Made by a program: the position numbers and the translations under genes. The notes under the pieces were generated by a model, which was not told where the DNA came from, ran no database searches, and saw nothing but the letters and a program-made list of their open reading frames with translations. A DNA stretch of 16,321 nt from Trachelipus rathkii (taxonomy: Eukaryota > Arthropoda > Malacostraca > Isopoda > Trachelipodidae): the NCBI GenBank assembly GCA_015478945.1, contig JABUQX010065466.1, positions 5,001-21,321 of the forward strand, read 5' to 3'. This document shows positions 1 to 9,518 of this stretch, in pieces. Every line of letters starts with the position of its first letter. The first letter of the stretch is position 1.

Positions 1-1
1 A

Positions 2-33
<32 letters not shown>

Positions 34-52
34 TATTATTATTATTATTATT
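1..52. repeat. (ATT)n microsatellite at the 3' border of the retrotransposon
   Basis: Nearly pure ATT repeats run from the window edge to about base 52. On the minus strand this reads (AAT)n directly after the 3' end of the non-LTR element. It may be the pre-existing target microsatellite, the element's own TAA-type tail, or both. The far side lies outside the window, so no target-site duplication can be examined. Confidence 0.95.
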
Positions 53-53
53 C

Positions 54-158
54 TTACAGATTGACTTAGATTAAGATTAGATTGTTAGGGTGGTGGTCTC
101 TATTGAGGCCCCTTGTCACTGCGACCCACTAGGATCTTTTGTGACACGCCCTTGTCTA
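54..158 (-). other. 3' UTR of the non-LTR retrotransposon
   Basis: About 105 bases separate the ORF2 stop from the AAT repeats. The last 40 or so bases are a TAATCTA-like low-complexity stretch ending just before the AAT repeats. In a non-LTR element this region would be recognised by the reverse transcriptase to start target-primed reverse transcription; that role is inferred from the family. Confidence 0.6.
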
Positions 159-2735
159 TTAAAACTCCTGGTTCATCCCGATTTTCCGCAGGAATTTCAG
201 GACTCTTCCAGGAGACGAAGTTTTGATATCGTAAGGCTTCAGTACATCCCTCTGCCAATACCAGTATCTTTGCCAGCTTAAAGCTTCGCAATTACATAGA
301 ATGTGTTCTGCCGTTTCTACTGCTTCGCGGCAGTAGCGGCATGTATCACATTCAACTTTTCTCATTTTCTTGAGGTGATATCTGACTGGCTCATGTCCAG
401 TCAGAATTCCAGTCAAAATTCGAAGATCAGATCTACTCAGAGCAAGCACTTCCTTTGCCTTTCTCGGAGAAAGATCAATCAGATCTTTAGCCTGTCTGAG
501 ACCAGGGATGCTTGTCCAGTAATTGGTCATAGCTCTGTGTTCCCATTGTTTCAGAAATTCTTTAATGTGGGCCTTAGAAAGTCCACAGAAGGGTTCCGGA
601 CCACAGTAGGCGGTTCTGGCTCCTTCCTTAGCGAGGCGATCAGCCTCCTCATTGCCTGGTACACCTTGATGCCCCGGCACCCACATCAGATTAACTCTGT
701 TGTGTTGAGCCAGTTGCTGTAGGGTACGTTGACATTCCCAAACCAGTTTAGAGTCATACATGCAGGAGCTCAGAGCCCCGATAGCCGCCTGACTATCAGT
801 TGCCACAGAGATCTTTGCCCCTCGCATCCCTCTTTCTATGTTTATTCTGGCACAAGCCATTATAGCGTAAATCTCCGCTTGAAAGATGGTGGGAAAAGCA
901 CCCAGGGCTATACTGCGCCTGCAATTGGGTCCAACCAGTCCCGCGCCAGTCCCACCATCTATCACCGATCCATCAGTGTACCACATAATGGTTCCTGATT
1001 CAAGTTTAGGACCTCCGTTATCCCAAGTTGAACGATTTGTAAGAAGGATTTTATACTTCTTTCCAAAGCTTTTTTGTTTTGGCATTAGGTCCGAGACTAC
1101 AATGCCCATTTGCATCTCTGGTACATCTTCCAAAATTCGAAGGTGTCCGAGTCCAGTTTTTAGTTTAATTTGACCAAGAATGGCCAGTCTGGTTGCACAT
1201 GACATGGCCTCCCTTCTGATGTGCAAATATAGAGGAAGGAGGCCTATCAGTGCTTCCATGGCTGCAGTAGGGCATGTATGCATTGCCCCTGTGATCGCTA
1301 GGCATGCAAGCCTTTGCAATCTTTGCAGTTTATTTTGTGCAGTCCTTTGTTCAACCTTCGGCCACCAAACAAGTGAGGCATAGGTGATTATAGGTCTGAC
1401 TACAGTTATGTATAACCAATTGGTCATTTTAGGTTTCAGTCCCCATGTTTTGCCAAGCATCTTTCGGCATGTCCATAGGGCCATCGTACCTTTGTCCACT
1501 ACCTTTTTAAGATGTGGATTCCACGTTAGTTTTTGATCTAGGATTACTCCCAGATATTTGACTTCAGTGGAAGGGTTAATAGTGACATCACCAATCTTGG
1601 GAGCCATGTATCTTAGCTTCCTCTTCCTGGTGAAGGGCACTATTACTGTTTTGCTTGGATTGATGTTTAGTTCCCTTTCCAAGCACCAATTGTAGGATAT
1701 ATTGAGGGCATGTTGCATGAGTTCCATTAAGACCTCTATGTGCTTGCCTCTAATAATAATTACAAGGTCATCCGCGTATCCTTGCACCTCGAATCCGGAT
1801 TCACTGAGTTTGGTGAGGAGACTATCGACCACCATGGTCCATAAAAGGGGTGAAAGTACCCCTCCTTGGGGGCATCCCCTCCCAGATGTCACAGTGATCA
1901 TCTCCCCTCCCAGTTCAGCCGTAATACGTCTTGTCCCCAACATTGCTTTTATCCAAGCAATCGTTGAGGGTCCGACGCCCTTGGAGGCGGCGGCATCCTC
2001 CATGGTCACATGCATGGTGCTATCAAAAGCACCCTGCACATCCAGGAAAGCACAAACCGCCACCTCCTTGTGATCTAGCGCTCCTTCTATCTTGGATACC
2101 AAGCTATCTAGTGCGCCAACTGTTGATCTACCGGACTGGTAGGCCCATTGATTAGGATGGATTTTCTTTTCTATCGAATTTTCCACCCTTATGTGGTAGT
2201 CTAGCACCTTTTCCATTGTTTTCAAAAGAAATGATGTAAGACTTATAGGTCGATTGGATCTGGGGTCAGACGTGGACCGTCTCCCCGTCTTGGGGATAAA
2301 AACCACCCTTACTTTCCTCCACAGCTGGGGAATGTATCCCAGGGCATAGCTTGCCCTAAACACTCTCACCAGCAGCGGAAGCAGACTCTCCATTCCCTGT
2401 TGAAGCAAGGCTGGGAATATGCCATCCCCTCCAGGAGATTTATATGGGCCGAAGGAATTTATTGCCCATTCTACCCTATCAGGGGAGAAGACCCTTCCAG
2501 ACAGACTTTCCGTCCATCTATTGGGTCTTCTATCATCCCATATATCTACTTCCTCCCCGTCGTCAACTATTACATTGTGCGGAAAGTGAGTGTTTATAAG
2601 TTCCACTAAGGTTTCCCTGTGGTCCTTTGTATAACTGCCGTCTTCCTTTAAGAGAAGGCTCGGCCCATTATTTTGGTCCCTTTGAGAGCACTTTATGTAG
2701 ACGTGCAGTTTCAGATTGGCTCTCAATGCTTTCAC
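159..2735 (-). CDS. ORF2, C-terminal part: reverse transcriptase, RNase H and zinc motif
   Basis: This 858-codon frame is the catalytic part of the retrotransposon polyprotein, which would copy element RNA into DNA at the nicked target. The reverse transcriptase shows motif A FLDVQGAFD near residue 230, motif B GCPQGGVLSP near 287 and the catalytic YADD near 320, followed by a KYLGVILD-type motif E. RNase H follows, with acidic residues in YTDGS (about 588), QAEIYAI (about 620) and TDSQA (about 645), and a WVPGHQGVPGNEEAD box near 690. A C-terminal Cys/His motif (CDTC, EHIL, CNC) lies near 797-820. The first 20 or so codons overlap the endonuclease frame and are probably not used, because a one-base frameshift at 2671-2674 separates this frame from the endonuclease part. 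The rest is uninterrupted to the TAA at 159. Confidence 0.93.
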   Translation of the reverse strand: MKALRANLKLHVYIKCSQRDQNNGPSLLLKEDGSYTKDHRETLVELINTHFPHNVIVDDGEEVDIWDDRRPNRWTESLSGRVFSPDRVEWAINSFGPYKSPGGDGIFPALLQQGMESLLPLLVRVFRASYALGYIPQLWRKVRVVFIPKTGRRSTSDPRSNRPISLTSFLLKTMEKVLDYHIRVENSIEKKIHPNQWAYQSGRSTVGALDSLVSKIEGALDHKEVAVCAFLDVQGAFDSTMHVTMEDAAASKGVGPSTIAWIKAMLGTRRITAELGGEMITVTSGRGCPQGGVLSPLLWTMVVDSLLTKLSESGFEVQGYADDLVIIIRGKHIEVLMELMQHALNISYNWCLERELNINPSKTVIVPFTRKRKLRYMAPKIGDVTINPSTEVKYLGVILDQKLTWNPHLKKVVDKGTMALWTCRKMLGKTWGLKPKMTNWLYITVVRPIITYASLVWWPKVEQRTAQNKLQRLQRLACLAITGAMHTCPTAAMEALIGLLPLYLHIRREAMSCATRLAILGQIKLKTGLGHLRILEDVPEMQMGIVVSDLMPKQKSFGKKYKILLTNRSTWDNGGPKLESGTIMWYTDGSVIDGGTGAGLVGPNCRRSIALGAFPTIFQAEIYAIMACARINIERGMRGAKISVATDSQAAIGALSSCMYDSKLVWECQRTLQQLAQHNRVNLMWVPGHQGVPGNEEADRLAKEGARTAYCGPEPFCGLSKAHIKEFLKQWEHRAMTNYWTSIPGLRQAKDLIDLSPRKAKEVLALSRSDLRILTGILTGHEPVRYHLKKMRKVECDTCRYCREAVETAEHILCNCEALSWQRYWYWQRDVLKPYDIKTSSPGRVLKFLRKIGMNQEF

Positions 2736-3786
2736 ATAGAGTCTTCCATGATCTTCTTTTGGATTTCCTAAGTTCCTTGTTATAAGCGGTTAGGGCAGTT
2801 TTGTATGCTTCCCAATTTTTATCCCGCTTAGCTTTATTGAAGAGTTTCCTGGTTTTAGATCTTAGAGTGGTTAGCTCTTGATTCCACCAGGGGACGCTTC
2901 TAGTTATCCCTCTTTTTTTCAGAGGACAACTATTTTCATATGAATCTTGTATAATTGATTGCAGTTGGGTAGTGGATACATCTAGGTCCTGCACATCAAA
3001 CAGTTCCCCCATATCCTCCACGCGCTGTTTAAGGAGCTCTTTATACAAGTTCCAGTTTGTTAGCTTAGGTATTCTCCGCTCCTCCTCTACTTTCTCTAAA
3101 GCTATGATTTCGAACCTGATGTGTCTATGGTCCGAATGAGATACTTCATCAGACACATACCAGTTCGAGATCTGTATACCATAAGTGGCATTTATTAAGG
3201 TTAGGTCTAAGACCTCTTGTCTGTTCGATGTGATGAATGTGGGCTTACTGCCCTCATTCACCACATCAATACCATATTGAGTTAAGAATTCTAAAATACA
3301 CTCACCTCTGTTGTTGATGTCCTTGCTGCCCCACAGGGTGTGATGGGCATTTGCATCGCATCCCAAGATCAGTCCCCTGCGGGTCCGCTGACAGTATTGC
3401 ACAAGCCTGTGAATTTCTTCCGGAGGTGCTTCATTCGAGTCCCCGCAAAAGTATGCCGAGGCAATTACTACCTCTTGCACACCCAGCGCGGTTGGCACCT
3501 CTACTAGGGCTGCTATTAGATCCCTTGTGGTGAACTCTGGAATGGACAGGGCATTGACCCCACCACCGATGACCACCGCCGCACGAGGCGCGCCATGGTC
3601 CCGACAGTAGAGCAGCTTACCCATTCCACTTGGTATTCCTTTGATTGTTCCTTCTCTCACCCATGGCTCCTGTATGAGGGCTATTTGCAGCCTCTCGCAT
3701 ACAAAGGTCCGGACGAGAGCATCAGTTGCTGCCTTTGCGTGGTGCAAGTTAATTTGAAGGCAGCTCAAGTTGTTTTTGTTATCCAT
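2668..3786 (-). CDS. ORF2, N-terminal part: APE-like endonuclease
   Basis: This 372-codon frame is the N-terminal apurinic/apyrimidinic-type endonuclease of ORF2, which nicks the target to prime reverse transcription. Exonuclease-endonuclease-phosphatase signatures are in order: LQIN near residue 10, QEPW with the catalytic Glu at 40, GCDANAH with Asp144 and Asn146, and SDH with Asp219 and His220. A linker rich in Lys and Arg follows. The ATG at 3784-3786 overlaps the TAA that ends the last ORF1 frame (UAAUG), which supports this start. The frame stops at 2668 because of a one-base change at the A4 run 2671-2674; the reverse transcriptase continues in the +1 frame. Read as one gene, ORF2 would span 159-3786. 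Confidence 0.92.
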   Translation of the reverse strand: MDNKNNLSCLQINLHHAKAATDALVRTFVCERLQIALIQEPWVREGTIKGIPSGMGKLLYCRDHGAPRAAVVIGGGVNALSIPEFTTRDLIAALVEVPTALGVQEVVIASAYFCGDSNEAPPEEIHRLVQYCQRTRRGLILGCDANAHHTLWGSKDINNRGECILEFLTQYGIDVVNEGSKPTFITSNRQEVLDLTLINATYGIQISNWYVSDEVSHSDHRHIRFEIIALEKVEEERRIPKLTNWNLYKELLKQRVEDMGELFDVQDLDVSTTQLQSIIQDSYENSCPLKKRGITRSVPWWNQELTTLRSKTRKLFNKAKRDKNWEAYKTALTAYNKELRKSKRRSWKTLCESIESQSETARLHKVLSKGPK

Positions 3787-4974
3787 TATGCAGATTTGGA
3801 TTTGGGGTTCTGACTTGAACCCCTTGCCAAGGCCGATTTTGTTTGGCCTTCTTTCCCACTCTCTGCAGTTTGATTTTTCTTCTTTGGCTGTGAACCAGAG
3901 GGTGTTACCTTTCCTTTAAGAGCCAAGGTTTTCCCCTTTTCCTTCGGAGTGTAGTTCTCAGGTGAGGCCGTTTCGCCAGAGGTGGGGAGCCTACTCCCCC
4001 CTCGGGTTTCCCGCTCCTCTTCCTGAGTCCAACAGTACCAAATTTATAGCTGAGCAGATGGTTTTGGGCTCTTAGCTTAGTTTCAGAGTGCTGGTCCAGA
4101 GAAAGGACGAGGTGCACAGAATCGCCCCTCTCTTCCCTTTTCAAGACCCTCCACTCGTCAGTGTTAAGGCCAAGGTTCTGTGCCTTTACAAAGGTTAGGA
4201 TCTTGTCGTTCCCATCCCTTGCACTATTCTGGAAGAGACCAGTCAGTACTATGGGTCGGGGGATTTCATCCCCCTCCACTGTCCTTAGATCTGCCCCCTC
4301 CCAAGGTTTCAGCTGTCCAACAACGAGTTTCAGCCACTCTGCTGTGGCCTCGTCGTCGCAGTTGAACTGCACCCACCCTGGTTTGAGGATAGAGCCGTGA
4401 AACTTTGGCTGTGTGGTGCCGCCAACTAGTTCCACGATCCTGCCCAGGATTCCTTCTTGTATGGCCTTAAGTTGTTCCATTGTCAAGATTTCTTGTGGAT
4501 AGTCTTTAGAGACTATTCCTATTCTGATTGTATTTAAGGTAGGACTTGAGGAAGCGTGGGCGCTTGCGCTCCCATCACTGCCTCCAGTCCTAGGTTTCTT
4601 TGGCACCCCCCTGGCGTAGAGTCACTAAGGCGCGCTCGTTTTTCCGCAGGCGGGGGGCCAATAGGCACGAGAGCCAGTTTGCGGGCCTCTGAAGGATCGT
4701 GCCCGTTCTTCACCAGCCACCTATATCTTCTTCTGGCCGCGCCTGAAAGGCGAGGCAATGTTAGTTGGAGCTTTTGAATAGCCTCCTCGATATTAGATGC
4801 TGTATCCCCTGATGGGGTTGCAGCAGCCAAGTTGGATTCCTCTTCCACCTCCCTGACAGGGACTGTAAGCCCCTTTTCAGTTGAGGTTTCGGGGGAATCC
4901 AAAGAAGGCCTTGAGGCCTTTGGGAGTGGCGCACTTAAGGGGGTGCCCCCCTGTAAAAGTTTTTTCGTATCCAT
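3786..4974 (-). CDS. ORF1 (Gag-like, DUF4780-type), split by two one-base frameshifts
   Basis: ORF1 would bind element RNA and form the ribonucleoprotein particle. It lies in three frames. Codons from the ATG at 4974 give the N-terminal part with an LSGAARRRYRWL segment, typical of the region before DUF4780. The central part, read from about 4606 to 3905, resembles DUF4780: a TIRIGIVSKDYP start, then FHGSILKPGWVQFNCDD and IPRPIVLTG. The last 65 or so codons are Lys/Ser-rich and end at the TAA at 3786-3788. The frame changes map to two C6 runs on the plus strand, 4606-4611 and 3996-4001, each matching the loss of one base. There is no CCHC zinc knuckle in the parts I can read. The breaks may be real mutations, sequencing errors or, less likely, -1 frameshifting on G runs. 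Confidence 0.82.
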
Positions 4975-5776
<802 letters not shown>

Positions 5777-6108
5777 TCAATACAAATTTCCGTTGTAAAG
5801 GATCGTATTCCATTTATTTTTTTTCTCCGATATAATTTACAAAAAAATAATTATTACCCATAAATTAGAAAAGAAGTAATTTACTTTTAAAAAAAATTTT
5901 AAATTCCTTTAATTAAATAGAAATATTAAAAAATAAAACGTTTATAATTATTACAATGTAAAAATGTAGAAGTTATGTTTGCGAGTAAAAATAGTTTTAT
6001 AAATTCAAACAAATTTCAAAACTTACCGGAAATTCACAAAAGGAGGTAACTGTGTTTAAAAGAGAGGCGACTATACGGCAGAGCATCAGGCGTCAGAATA
6101 AGAATTTT
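5777..6108. other. AT-rich spacer without a recognisable gene
   Basis: Unique AT-rich sequence between the microsatellite blocks. It has no open frame of note and no tRNA-like fold that I can see. A slightly GC-richer patch lies at about 6020-6095. I see no function. Confidence 0.6.
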
Positions 6109-6199
6109 GATATAATATATATATATATAGTATATATATATATATTATTATATATATATATATATAATATTATATATATATATATATATATATAATATT
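6109..6199. repeat. (TA)n dinucleotide repeat
   Basis: Alternating TA runs with a few ATTATT breaks, sitting between the (TTA)n and (TAA)n blocks. Alternating TA is self-complementary and can extrude as a cruciform; here it would lie near the middle of the larger inverted arrangement. Confidence 0.93.
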
Positions 6200-6354
6200 T
6201 ATAACCGCTTTTTTAAAACTGTACCAACATACCATTATTTAGAACCAATTTATCAGATAAAACATTAAAGAGTAGTAGGTACATTGGGTACATCTTACTA
6301 ATGCACATTAGTAGAAACATAATAAGAAAAATAATTATAATAATAATATGATAA
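6200..6354. other. AT-rich spacer without a recognisable gene
   Basis: Short AT-rich non-repetitive stretch between (TA)n and (TAA)n. It has no open frame of note and no RNA gene that I can see. Confidence 0.55.
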
Positions 6355-7032
<678 letters not shown>

Positions 7033-7273
7033 ATTGGAGCCATTTGGGATCCTCCACCTTTTTCTCGAAAAGTATAAGAGGTATCGTTCTGAAACTTGGA
7101 ATATAATCTATGTATGGGTTAAGCTCGATAACAGCGAGATTTCCAAGTGTATATGGATGTATATAGGGGGGTAGTCACCCCCGAGGGTGGACGCCGATAT
7201 TGCGTTTACGCCCTTGTTGCGGCTTCCGAGGGGTGAGGATTAAGGCTTAAGACGAGATAGGCTTGAGTGTGAT

Positions 7274-7304
7274 GACGTAATCTCGTCGTAGACCAGATTA
7301 CGTA
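7274..7304. repeat. Imperfect hairpin, copy 1
   Basis: Inverted arms GACGTAATCTCGTC and GACCAGATTACGTA around a GTA loop. It is the same structure as at 7562-7592 with two arm mismatches. Confidence 0.8.
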
Positions 7305-7382
7305 CCCCTGCGTCCCCCCGTAAGGGGGAACGCTGCCCCCTAAAAAATTAAATTGTTTGTAGAAGTGTGAAATTTGATACGA

Positions 7383-7411
7383 AGAATCGATTCCCGAAGG
7401 GAATCGATTCT
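7383..7411. repeat. Perfect 13-bp inverted repeat with a GAA loop
   Basis: AGAATCGATTCCC is followed by GAA and then its exact reverse complement. Each arm also contains the short palindrome GAATCGATTC. Confidence 0.9.
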
Positions 7412-7417
7412 GAGTCG

Positions 7418-7444
7418 AAAACGATTCCTGTAAGGAATCGTTTT
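7418..7444. repeat. Perfect 11-bp inverted repeat with a 5-base loop
   Basis: AAAACGATTCC, a TGTAA loop, then GGAATCGTTTT. It shares the CGATTCC core with the hairpin that ends seven bases upstream, so the two may have arisen from each other. Confidence 0.88.
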
Positions 7445-7561
7445 TTACGCACTCTGGTTCAGGCTCCGACTCCGGCTCCGGCTCAGTCTATGGATCTGAC
7501 ATATATCTATAGAGGTTAGAGTTATCGTATTGGGTTAAAATTTGGAGAAGGGTTAGATGGT

Positions 7562-7615
7562 GACGTAATCTCGTCGTAGACGAGATTACGTCCCCCAGGA
7601 TCCCCCCTAGGGGGG
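7562..7615. repeat. Perfect 14-bp hairpin followed by a C6/G6 palindrome
   Basis: GACGTAATCTCGTC, a GTA loop and the exact reverse complement occupy 7562-7592. The palindrome CCCCCCTAGGGGGG follows at 7602-7615. ACGTCCCCC (from 7588) and GGGGGACGT (to 7619) are also inverted, so the sequence can fold in two competing ways. Confidence 0.88.
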
Positions 7616-7860
7616 ACGTAGCCCCTTAAAAAATTAAATTGATCATAGAAGGCTGAAATTTGGCTAGTGTATAGAAGAAAGAGAAATTAATCTGAATCTA
7701 TAGAGTTTGAATTGACAATGGCTCCGGTGTTGGCTCCAGTGCGGTACTGGGATAGTAAATATGGTTATAATAATACAATATTGGTGTTAAAATATATGTT
7801 TATAAGGACATAGATCTTAACTATGGGTGTTTGAGCCTCTCTTCTCTCTCTCATGGCAAT

Positions 7861-7931
7861 GCGGATTGTGTCACCAAGCCCAGGGTCAATGCGTGTGCGC
7901 GCCCGCAGGGACGCCTGCCAGTGCAATCCGC
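7861..7931. repeat. Short inverted repeat around a CpG-rich island
   Basis: GCGGATTG at 7861-7868 and CAATCCGC at 7924-7931 are inverted. They enclose a GC-rich core at 7891-7920 that is a diverged copy of the island repeated at 7943 and 8513. Open frames across this stretch come from low stop density in GC-rich DNA. Confidence 0.6.
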
Positions 7932-7940
7932 CACGAAACC

Positions 7941-8510
7941 GACGCGTGCGCGCGCCCGCAGGCACGCTCGCCTGCGCGATCCTGAGCGAGAACGCAAACG
8001 TGTTCTGTTTTCTTTTAATAAAATTTTTATTTTTTATTTTTAGCTTTTACGAGTGAACTTTTGTTTTCAACTTAATTTTTTTTTAAATTTATTATCTTTT
8101 TATTTATTTTTTTAATTTATTTTTGTTTTTTACTAATTTTTTTTTATGCTTTTCATGTTTATAACGTAAAATTTCGTTTTTTACATACCCTAATCAGTAA
8201 ATTCAGTAAATCAAACTGTCCTCTCCACCACCCGCTACCATGCTATTGATCTATTGATCTATTGATCTATTGATTTCGGGTCATATTTTTTATTAAAATT
8301 GCTGTTTTACGTACCCTAAATCAGTAAATCAGTAAATCAAACAACCCTCACCACTCCCCCTCCCCCCCTCCCTCCTCCTCCCATCTATTGATCTAATGAT
8401 TCAAGTCATATTTTTCTTTAGTATAAATAAGTTCTTTGGATAAAAGCGGGAAAAGAAAACAAGTTTTTATTTTAAAGCCTTTATAACATAAGTGCAAACT
8501 ACATAATCGA
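7941..8510. repeat. Tandem duplication, left unit (about 570 bp)
   Basis: The unit begins GACGCGTGCGCGCGCCCGCA and ends ACATAATCGA; the same start recurs at 8511. It contains the CpG-rich island, poly-T-rich DNA, two nested blocks (8182-8292 and 8308-8418) and, at about 8463-8509, a copy of the last 40 or so bases of the protease gene including its stop region. The unit is therefore a duplicate of sequence downstream of the protease plus the protease tail. Confidence 0.88.
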
Positions 8511-8993
8511 GACGCGTGCGCGCGCCCGCAGGCACGCTCGCCGGCGCGATCAGGCCCAAGAAGGCAAACGTGATTTTTTTTTTTTAATAATTTTTTATAA
8601 TTTTTTTTTTTTTAGCTTTTACGAGTGAGCTTTTGTTTTCAACTTAATTTTTTTCAAAAAAATTATTATTTTTTTTTTATTTTTTTATTTATTTTTGTTT
8701 TTACTAATTTTTTTTATGCTTTTCACGTTTATAACGTAAAAATTTACGTTTTTACATACCTTAATCAGTAAATCAGTAAATCAAACCATCTTCCAACCAC
8801 CCTTCTGTCCATCCATGATCTATTGATCTATTGATCTATTGATTCAAGTCATATTTTTTATTAAAATTGCTATGTTTTACATACCCTAAATCAGTAAATC
8901 AGTAAATCAGTAAATCAAACAACCCTCACCACTCCCCCTTCCCCTCCCCCCTACCTCCCATTTATTGATCTATTGATTCAAGTCATATTTTTC
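8182..8993. repeat. Four nested blocks with 8-bp minisatellites
   Basis: A block of about 110 bases occurs at 8182-8292, 8308-8418, 8753-8858 and 8878-8993. Each has a TACATACCCTAA-like start, repeats of ATCAGTAA, a C-rich pyrimidine tract (CCACC or CCCCCTCCC), repeats of TTGATCTA, and GTCATATTTTT. Both short motifs have a period of 8. Each 570-bp unit carries two blocks, so a local duplication came before the larger one. Confidence 0.8.
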
Positions 8994-9086
8994 TTTAGTA
9001 TAAATAAGTTTTTTGGATAAAAGCGGGAAAAGAAAACAAGTTTTTATTTTAAAGCCTTTATAACATAAGTGCAAACTACATAATCG
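8511..9086. repeat. Tandem duplication, right unit (about 576 bp)
   Basis: Second copy of the 7941-8510 unit, with small indels in the poly-T and C-rich tracts. Its last 43 bases (9044-9086) are the real 3' end of the protease frame, so the duplication breakpoint lies inside that gene. The unit is non-coding apart from that tail. Confidence 0.88.
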
Positions 9087-9503
9087 TTAACATATAAATT
9101 TTTAGCATCAAATATATTTACAAGTTTATTAAAAGAAACATTATTTAAAAAACATATAATGAAATAAATACAGTATACACCACATAAATTAGAACTGATA
9201 GGTTGTACAGGAAAACATAAGGTCTTAACATATTGAACATTATTATATTTTAAAAAAGATGTTACATAATGATTACTAAACATAAAATCTAAATGCAGAG
9301 AGTCAAGGAAATATACAACATTATTTTTATTCTTATACACAGCTATCCAATGTCCATTGCTTGAAACATCCCTGGGAGAAGTGTTGAAGATAAGACCAGA
9401 GTCGGTATCCAATTTCACAGAACCGAGTTCATTACAGGCAAATACACCTAAAAATCTTCTTTCGTTTCCGAAGGCGTTTAATATTTCTTCTACAATCGTC
9501 CAT
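9044..9503 (-). pseudogene. Adenain-like cysteine protease (Polinton PRO), N-terminus frameshifted
   Basis: This resembles the adenovirus-type (Ulp1/C48-related) maturation protease of Polintons, which cleaves capsid and core precursors. The core frame (about 9418 to 9044) has GHW with His23, an FLDS segment with Asp39, and PVQPISSNLCGVYC with Gln72 and Cys79, numbered from the codon at 9418. That is the expected order of His, acidic residue, Gln and Cys. The same frame continues upstream with a GVFACNELG-like segment. A plausible ATG lies at about 9503, but an indel between it and the core leaves the start out of frame, so the gene looks broken at its N-terminus. It begins about 16 bases after the major-capsid stop. 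The stop TAA sits inside an AATAAA-like sequence (9043-9048), a possible poly(A) signal. Confidence 0.82.
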
Positions 9504-9518
9504 TATTATTTCGAAGAG

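Larger units (their letters stand above)
7150..7760. repeat. Two diverged repeat units (period about 288 bp) with hairpins
   Basis: A block of about 110 bases beginning GACGTAATCTCGTCGTAGAC occurs at 7274 and again at 7562, a spacing of 288. Both copies continue with a run of C, a run of G, then CCCCTAAAAAATTAAATTG or close to it, and a GAAATTTG segment. A more diverged GAAACTTGG segment near 7090 may be part of a third copy. GGCTCCGGCTCC-like patches at 7460-7490 and 7720-7742 also recur. There is no coding potential. The unit may be a non-autonomous element or a local satellite; I do not recognise the family. Confidence 0.7.

Noticed and set aside
303..2609. Several plus-strand frames of 60-140 codons
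   Set aside because: All are antisense shadows of ORF2, which has clear catalytic motifs on the minus strand.
4606..4611. Programmed -1 frameshift in ORF1
   Set aside because: The run does not form a clean slippery heptamer in the zero frame (AGGGGGG), and a second similar shift lies downstream. Homopolymer indels are a simpler cause, though not excluded.
5777..6354. Possible tRNA or small RNA gene in the spacer
   Set aside because: No cloverleaf, A/B box pair or other RNA signature could be found by eye.
7765..8056. Overlapping Arg/Ala-rich frames of about 65-70 codons on both strands
   Set aside because: They span the CpG-rich islands and a duplicated non-coding unit; the frames are open because GC-rich DNA has few stops. 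No domain or conserved pattern is seen.
8182..8993. CRISPR-like array
   Set aside because: The repeats are short 8-bp minisatellites without spacers of constant length, in a eukaryotic setting with no cas genes.
7941..9086. Pair of LTRs or Polinton terminal repeats
   Set aside because: The two units are directly adjacent with no internal element between them and no TG..CA ends, and the second overlaps the protease end. A local tandem duplication is simpler.
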